Origin: Sphingosinicella sp942492965
GTDB taxonomy: Bacteria > Pseudomonadota > Alphaproteobacteria > Sphingomonadales > Sphingomonadaceae
DNA: 64,000 nucleotides
Direction of reading: 5' to 3'
Assembly: GCA_942492965.1 (NCBI GenBank)
Contig: OW818656.1
Location: 3,844,001-3,908,000, forward strand
Shown: positions 59,569 through 64,000 of the stretch, piece by piece
How the letters are laid out: every line of letters begins with the position of its first letter
Numbering within the stretch: the first letter of the stretch is position 1
Notes under the pieces: model-generated
What the model was told of the DNA's origin: nothing
The model's input: only the letters and a program-made list of their open reading frames with translations
The model's database searches: none
Position numbers and translations under genes: made by a program

Positions 59569-60305
59569 AGCCGCGCGATCAGCGCCTGCGCAGCTGCGGG
59601 CGCACGGACCTTGGCGCCGTTGATCATGAACACGAACGTATCGCCACGCTTCGCCCAGCCGCGGGCCTTTGCGGCCCAATCATCGAGCGCGGCGGGCGTG
59701 TAGCCGGTGGGCACATCCTCCTCCGCGCGTTGGAGGCGGGCGTAAGCGAAATCGGCGGGGGCCTCGTCGATCGTCGGGTAGCCCGCCTTGTCGGCGTAGA
59801 CGATCGCCGCACCTGCATCCTTCGCGAGGCGCACGAACGCGGCATCCTCGAAGCTCGCGTGGCGGACCTCCAGCGCATGGCGCACGGGGCGAGGCCCGAT
59901 CTTGGCGGGAAGCAGTTTGAGAAACCCCGCGAAGTCCTGCGGATCAAACGCCTTGGTGTGCGGGAACTGCCAGAGGATGGGGCCGAGCTTGTCTTCTAGC
60001 GCTTCAAGACCTTGCCCCAGAAACTTCGCGACCGACTCCGCGCCATCAGCAAGTTTCTTGCGAACCGTGGTGAACCGCGAGGCCTTCACGCTGAACAGGA
60101 AGCCTTCGGGCGCGGCCTCCGCCCACTTGGCAAAGCTCGCGGGCTTGAAGCTGCTGTAGAACGTGCCGTTGATCTCGATAGCGCCCATGCGCGCGGCGGC
60201 ATATTCCAGCTCCCGCGCCTGCGCGAGGCCCTGCGGGTAGAACGTCCCGCGCCACGGCTCATAAGTCCAGCCGCCGATGCCGACGCGTATCCGCCCCCCG
60301 CTCAC
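59565..60305 (-). CDS. DUF72 family protein
   Basis: A 246-residue TIM-barrel-like DUF72 protein: RVGIGGWTYEPWRGTFYP at the start, EINGTFYSSFKPASFAKWA, FSVKASRFTT, ILWQFP and YADKAGYP. The GTG start at 60305 lies four bases after the thpR stop, so the two are an operon. Function is not established for the family. Confidence 0.85.
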   Translation of the reverse strand: MSGGRIRVGIGGWTYEPWRGTFYPQGLAQARELEYAAARMGAIEINGTFYSSFKPASFAKWAEAAPEGFLFSVKASRFTTVRKKLADGAESVAKFLGQGLEALEDKLGPILWQFPHTKAFDPQDFAGFLKLLPAKIGPRPVRHALEVRHASFEDAAFVRLAKDAGAAIVYADKAGYPTIDEAPADFAYARLQRAEEDVPTGYTPAALDDWAAKARGWAKRGDTFVFMINGAKVRAPAAAQALIARL

Positions 60306-60309
60306 AGGC

Positions 60310-60882
60310 TCACGCTGCCCAGGCGAATGGCAGCGGAAGTTGCACCTTCTCCGTAACCTCGCCGAGCGGCCATGATCCGTGCGTAACGTGACGTCCGGCG
60401 CCGACATGGCTTTCGATGAGCACAAGCTCGTCCGCACGCCAGCTGATCGGATCGACCGCCTCGGTGCCCGTGCGCCACTGGTGGCCGTGCGCGAGGGTCA
60501 TGTGCGGGGGCGACGCCGGCACGTCTGCCGCGACGCCCGCCTCGGCGAGGCGCTGCACGAGATCGTCGCGGAAGCTTTCGACGAACGTCAGCGGTTCCGA
60601 TGCGGTGAGCAGCGCGCGGTCGTTCGCGCGCACCAGCTGATCGAGCACCGGGCGCTGCGCGGGGAGGGCGACCTCGTGCAGCGCCTCGCCGACGCGCTCC
60701 ACGAGCCGAGGCTGCGGCGTTTCATAGGTGCCGCCGAGCATCGCGAGCGTGATGTGCAGCCGCTCGGCGGGCAGCCGGGTTCCGGCGAGTCGGTACACCG
60801 GCCCCATCAGCCCGAGCGTGGTCGCCAGCAGCGACGGCGGCCGCAGCGCGAGGAAATAGCGATGGAAAACGACGTTTTGCAT
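60310..60882 (-). CDS. thpR: RNA 2',3'-cyclic phosphodiesterase / 2'-5' RNA ligase
   Basis: A 190-residue two-histidine phosphoesterase. The paired motifs HITLAML (near residue 44) and HMTLAHG (near 133) are the HxTx signature of the ThpR/LigT group. It opens 2',3'-cyclic phosphates or joins RNA halves with 2'-5' bonds. The start ATG 60882 begins MQNVVFHRYFLALRPP. A LexA box lies 36 bases upstream. Confidence 0.88.
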   Translation of the reverse strand: MQNVVFHRYFLALRPPSLLATTLGLMGPVYRLAGTRLPAERLHITLAMLGGTYETPQPRLVERVGEALHEVALPAQRPVLDQLVRANDRALLTASEPLTFVESFRDDLVQRLAEAGVAADVPASPPHMTLAHGHQWRTGTEAVDPISWRADELVLIESHVGAGRHVTHGSWPLGEVTEKVQLPLPFAWAA

Positions 60883-60917
60883 GACACGCCTCTCATCCGT
60901 TCCGTCGATCCTCAATA

Positions 60918-60932
60918 GAACAAAAGAGGAAC
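60918..60932. promoter_or_regulatory. LexA (SOS) box before thpR
   Basis: GAAC-aaaagag-GAAC on the plus strand, or GTTC-ctctttt-GTTC on the minus strand, is the alphaproteobacterial LexA direct repeat GTTC-N7-GTTC with the usual T-rich core. It lies just upstream of thpR, so SOS control of thpR-DUF72 is likely. Confidence 0.7.
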
Positions 60933-61059
60933 GACCGCAACCCCCGTCAAGACAACGCACGAAGCGCCATCCGGTTCTGCCGATTTCCGGCGCATCCGTG
61001 GGTGAATACGGCTAAGGACGGCGGCGGGGCATCGGCTCCGGCGAAACGAGGACACGGCG

Positions 61060-61182
61060 ATGGCCAAGGGTCAGAAGAAATCGAACAAGGAAGCCCGCAA
61101 ACCCAAGGCGGAAAAGCCCAAGAAGACCAACGTCTCGCAGCCTTCGAACAAGCCGGGCGGGCTCGTCACGCTCAAGAGCTGA
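61060..61182 (+). CDS. Small basic protein (40 aa)
   Basis: A 40-residue Lys-rich protein, MAKGQKKSNKEARKPKAEKPKK followed by a short tail. Such short Lys/Pro-rich proteins are common in alphaproteobacteria and may be disordered or RNA-binding. GAGG lies before the ATG. Its end overlaps the converging glycosylase gene by 11 bases. Confidence 0.6.
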   Translation: MAKGQKKSNKEARKPKAEKPKKTNVSQPSNKPGGLVTLKS

Positions 61183-61684
61183 GCGGCGGCGCGAGATACG
61201 CGCGCAGGCGCATCCAGTTCGCCTGCTTCACCGCGCCGGGCACGGCGCAGGCGCCGCTGCTCGACAGCAGCGTGAGCACGCGCCAGCGCGCGGCATCCTC
61301 GCCGAGCTGACGCAGCCCGATCCGCTCGGCGGTGCGCCCGTTGAAGGCGATCGTCTCCAGCGCCGGCAGCGCGTCCGCCATCGCGGCGAGGTCGCGCGCG
61401 GCGGGATGGCGAATGGCGCTGTCGAGGCTGCCCGAACGCTGCGCGTGCGCGATCACGTCCCACAGCCCGATACCGCGCGCGAGCAGAGCCTCCAGCCGCG
61501 CCGCATAGGGCATCGCCGCAAGCTCGGCCCCCACCGCCGCGCCGAGCAACCGCCAGAACCCGTTCCCCGGATTCGCATAATATTCCTGCGCCGCCAGCGA
61601 AGCCCGCCCCGGCAGGCTGCCCAGGATCAGCACCCGCGTGCGCGCGTCCGCCACGGGCGGGAAGGCGTGCGCGCGGGACAACAT
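61172..61684 (-). CDS. DNA-deoxyinosine/uracil glycosylase, MUG/UDG-like
   Basis: A 170-residue protein of the uracil-DNA-glycosylase superfamily. VLILGSLPGRASLAAQEYYANPGNGFWRLLG matches motif 1 of the hypoxanthine-DNA glycosylase branch, and SSSGACAVPGAVKQANW holds the late motif. It should remove deaminated bases such as hypoxanthine from DNA. Confidence 0.82.
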   Translation of the reverse strand: MLSRAHAFPPVADARTRVLILGSLPGRASLAAQEYYANPGNGFWRLLGAAVGAELAAMPYAARLEALLARGIGLWDVIAHAQRSGSLDSAIRHPAARDLAAMADALPALETIAFNGRTAERIGLRQLGEDAARWRVLTLLSSSGACAVPGAVKQANWMRLRAYLAPPLSS

Positions 61685-61691
61685 GCGAATA

Positions 61692-62150
61692 TTATTTGGA
61701 AATTGCCTGCTCCACGAATTTAAAAATCAATTCAGTGCAATCAAGGGCTTTCTTGAATTCTTCAATAGTCATCTTTGCGCCATCTGAGTGACTTACTAAA
61801 TGTCTATTCGTTATAGCGTCAAGATAAGGTTGTATACTTGTTCCATCAATTTCATTATATAATAATTCGTCTTCTTCGCACCCAAACTTTTTCAGTATGT
61901 CATTAATGTCCGATTTCTTTGTTCTTCTTATCATTGCTTCATTGGTTTTGATAATAAAAATCGATACCTTTGGATCGGAAATCTGATTTAGTCTAGTTTC
62001 CATAATTTTTACGAGGCCTATTTCAACCTCAGAATAAAAGCAAACTAAAAGGTATTGAACAAAAAAACTTTCAAGAAGAGCATTTCTTCCAATAGAAAGA
62101 ATATGAGATTCTATTGCCTCATAAGCAAAGCGTGTTTTTTCAAGTCTCAT
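61692..62150 (-). CDS. HEPN-domain protein, putative RNase partner of DUF262 protein
   Basis: A 152-residue, all-helical protein. Near its C-terminus RHLVSH (Arg116 to His121) gives the R-x4-H motif of active HEPN ribonucleases, in TNRHLVSHSDGAKMTIEEFKKALD. It begins two bases after the DUF262 gene stops, with no own ribosome site, so it is translationally coupled. The base composition is far more AT-rich than neighbouring genes. HEPN proteins are common toxin or effector parts of defence and toxin-antitoxin systems; RNA cleavage is expected but not shown. Confidence 0.75.
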   Translation of the reverse strand: MRLEKTRFAYEAIESHILSIGRNALLESFFVQYLLVCFYSEVEIGLVKIMETRLNQISDPKVSIFIIKTNEAMIRRTKKSDINDILKKFGCEEDELLYNEIDGTSIQPYLDAITNRHLVSHSDGAKMTIEEFKKALDCTELIFKFVEQAISK

Positions 62151-62152
62151 AT

Positions 62153-63196
62153 TTACGCTAAGAATTCAAATGCCTCAGAAAGGCGCGTTTTTACTGCTAG
62201 GTCATCGCTAGTATTGTATGTAATTGAATTCGAATACGCCTCGTTTTCTCGGAGTCTGGCGAATTTTTCAGATAAATCCTGAATGGCTATATCTGCGAGT
62301 ACTGCCGCCATCACAGAATCTAGGGCTCCGTAATTAAGTCGACCGCGCAAATGAAAAGGTTTTTGCCCCAATTCTTCTAAAATAAATTTGCAAGATCTTC
62401 CAAAGTTGTCGATAAGGTCTTCGAAATTCTCTTCGCCTCGTCGTTTTTCCATATATTTATTCAAAAACCCCTTCATGGGTTTTTCGTATTCATTATGGCC
62501 TTCTGTAAGTGCTAAACACCGTAAAATTAGTTCTACATCACGTAAGCGTTTATCGGGTTTGCTTTTTCCAACAATTTCTCGCCATGCGGGGATGGAGTTC
62601 ATTTCCTTCAGTGCCGAAACAAATGGCCCATAAGAAACACACTGTCGCACTTCCATCGGATTGAGATTAACGCCCCCCGTGTTTAATCTCTCAAAAACGT
62701 GATAAATTGATGTGTCGTCATTGGGATTAATTTGCTGAATTATAGTGGCTCGAAGCGTTTGCCCTTTTAGCTTAAACTGTTCTTCGTCTGTCAAATCGGA
62801 GAACGATTTCCCCTCATATCTTTGGTCAACATTTTTTAATCTAAATTTTTTATCTTCAAACAGACCTTTTATATATCTTATAATTGAAACAATTCTTTGT
62901 TGCCCATCTATAATTAAGTATCCTGTTTTAACTCTTTCTTTATAAAGAAAAACTCCTGGAACTGGTAATCCAAGTAGGAAACTTTCTATAAGTTTACTCG
63001 CTTTTACGCTGTCCCAAACGTACATTCTTTGGAAATCAGGAACAATTAGTTCTTTCCTATCCCAATGATCGACATACCCTCCCAAAGTGATGTCTGCGGG
63101 GTAGTTCATTATTTCAAATTCAAGTTTTGGCTCTTGTTCGTCCTCAGGACTATCTTCAGTTTTCTCGGCATCCCATTCTTCGGTTTCGTCAGCCAT
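62153..63196 (-). CDS. DUF262 (ParB/GmrSD-N-like) protein, sensor candidate
   Basis: A 347-residue protein with the DUF262 core: IVPDFQRMYVWDSVKASKLIESFLLGLPVPGVFLY, then YLIIDGQQRIVSIIRYI, and FERLNTGGVNLNPMEVRQCV. These carry the conserved DFQR, DGQQR and N-T-G residues of the ParB-like nucleotide-binding fold shared with GmrSD and SspE. The usual C-terminal DUF1524 HNH nuclease is absent; the HEPN gene follows in its place. An acidic N-terminus of about 25 residues precedes the domain. AGGAACG lies before the ATG. Low GC content indicates transfer. Confidence 0.82.
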   Translation of the reverse strand: MADETEEWDAEKTEDSPEDEQEPKLEFEIMNYPADITLGGYVDHWDRKELIVPDFQRMYVWDSVKASKLIESFLLGLPVPGVFLYKERVKTGYLIIDGQQRIVSIIRYIKGLFEDKKFRLKNVDQRYEGKSFSDLTDEEQFKLKGQTLRATIIQQINPNDDTSIYHVFERLNTGGVNLNPMEVRQCVSYGPFVSALKEMNSIPAWREIVGKSKPDKRLRDVELILRCLALTEGHNEYEKPMKGFLNKYMEKRRGEENFEDLIDNFGRSCKFILEELGQKPFHLRGRLNYGALDSVMAAVLADIAIQDLSEKFARLRENEAYSNSITYNTSDDLAVKTRLSEAFEFLA

Positions 63197-63337
63197 TTTT
63201 CGTTCCTGAAATTCAATTGAGTCGTGGAAAGTAATTAATCGCCATCTTAATGCAAGGCGCCTTAAAAACTGCGACTAGGAGGCGAAGGGGTGGTCTCCAC
63301 ATTTTCAGTTTCGTATCCTATCAGGACAAGTCGGACC

Positions 63338-64000
63338 TCAATCCGCCTTCTGAAGGACGGAGCGGGCGGAATTTCTCCCGTCCGCCGGCAAATAAATCTC
63401 CCCGCCCTTTTCCTTAAATTTCTCGCTCATCTCCGCCATCCCCTTCGCCGCATCCTCAGCCGCGATGAACGTATCCGCGCTCTGGTTCTGCTTGGCGGCG
63501 AAGTCGCGCACTTCCTGGGTGATCTTCATCGAGCAGAACTTCGGCCCGCACATGGAGCAGAAGTGCGCGGTCTTCGCGCCTTCCGCCGGGAGGGTCTGGT
63601 CGTGGTATTCCTCGGCCGTATCGGGATCGAGCGACAGGTTGAACTGGTCGCGCCAGCGGAACTCGAACCTTGCCTTGCTGAGCGCGTCGTCGCGCACCTT
63701 CGCCGCCGGATGCCCCTTGGCGAGGTCCGCCGCGTGGGCGGCGAGCTTGTAGGTGACGACGCCGACCTTCACGTCGTCGCGGTCAGGGAGGCCGAGGTGT
63801 TCCTTCGGCGTCACGTAGCAGAGCATCGCCGTGCCGAACCAGCCGATCATCGCCGCGCCGATGGCGGACGTGATGTGGTCGTATCCGGGCGCGATGTCGG
63901 TGGTGAGCGGCCCGAGTGTGTAGAAGGGCGCCTCGCCGCAGGCTTCCAGCTGCTTGTCCATGTTGGCCTTGATCTTGTGCATCGGCACGTGGCCGGGGCC
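63338..64000 (-). CDS. thiC: Phosphomethylpyrimidine synthase, C-terminal part
   Basis: The last 220 codons of ThiC; the gene continues beyond the window. It makes the pyrimidine of thiamine from aminoimidazole ribotide by radical SAM chemistry. The C-terminal cluster motif C-x2-C-x4-C is seen as CSMCGPKFC, together with GPLTTDIAPGYDHITSAIG and RFEFRWRDQFNLSLDP. Confidence 0.97.
   Translation of the reverse strand, partial: GPGHVPMHKIKANMDKQLEACGEAPFYTLGPLTTDIAPGYDHITSAIGAAMIGWFGTAMLCYVTPKEHLGLPDRDDVKVGVVTYKLAAHAADLAKGHPAAKVRDDALSKARFEFRWRDQFNLSLDPDTAEEYHDQTLPAEGAKTAHFCSMCGPKFCSMKITQEVRDFAAKQNQSADTFIAAEDAAKGMAEMSEKFKEKGGEIYLPADGRNSARSVLQKAD

Overview
The window looks like ordinary chromosome from a GC-rich alphaproteobacterium, most likely in the order Sphingomonadales. 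The evidence is gene order and family content: amiC/mrcA/prfB, a PIMT-like gene followed by tolC, popZ and valS, glnB-glnA beside a TorF-type porin, tamA-tamB, exosortase-A-associated glycosylation genes, and a short PutA divergent from an Lrp-type regulator. An alphaproteobacterial-type LexA box and small proteins that look sphingomonad-like agree with this. No rRNA, CRISPR array, integrase or phage structural genes were seen. There are two tRNAs (His-GTG and Cys-GCA).

Layout. 1-6.7 kb: cell-wall amidase, penicillin-binding protein 1A and release factor 2 (with a programmed frameshift), interrupted on the opposite strand by an ATP-grasp/nucleotidyltransferase pair. 6.7-11 kb: sulfur amino acid genes (metC, sseA) and queuosine genes (queF, queE, queC), with a structured, terminator-ending leader before queCE. 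11-15.9 kb: LysR regulator, a 142-bp TA-flanked inverted-repeat element, parE and a TorF porin. 15.9-25 kb: an AT-rich lipoprotein gene, the glnB-glnA operon with a sigma-54 promoter, tRNA-His and tamA-tamB. 25-28 kb: small genes, a second TA-flanked element carrying an AT-rich lipoprotein gene, and a repressor module whose S24 domain lacks its nucleophile. 28-32 kb: part of an exosortase-A polysaccharide locus. 32-40.5 kb: mscS, putA and its regulator, MaoC hydratase, thiolase, PilZ protein, glucokinase and 6-phosphogluconolactonase. 40.6-50.7 kb: D-aminoacylase and serine hydrolase, tRNA-Cys, PIMT-like protein, tolC, popZ, valS and ygfZ. 50.7-61.7 kb: pyrC, an MHS transporter and many small stress, repair or unknown genes, including a LexA box before thpR. 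61.7-63.2 kb: a strongly AT-rich two-gene island encoding a DUF262 protein and a HEPN protein. The window ends inside thiC.

The best candidates for something new are the DUF262-HEPN pair (a probable defence or toxin-type module), the pair of TA-flanked elements (one empty, one carrying a lipoprotein gene; three of their four ends supply the TAG stop codon of the neighbouring gene), and the putative RNA leader of queCE. All family assignments come from motifs and recall of families, not from database searches.
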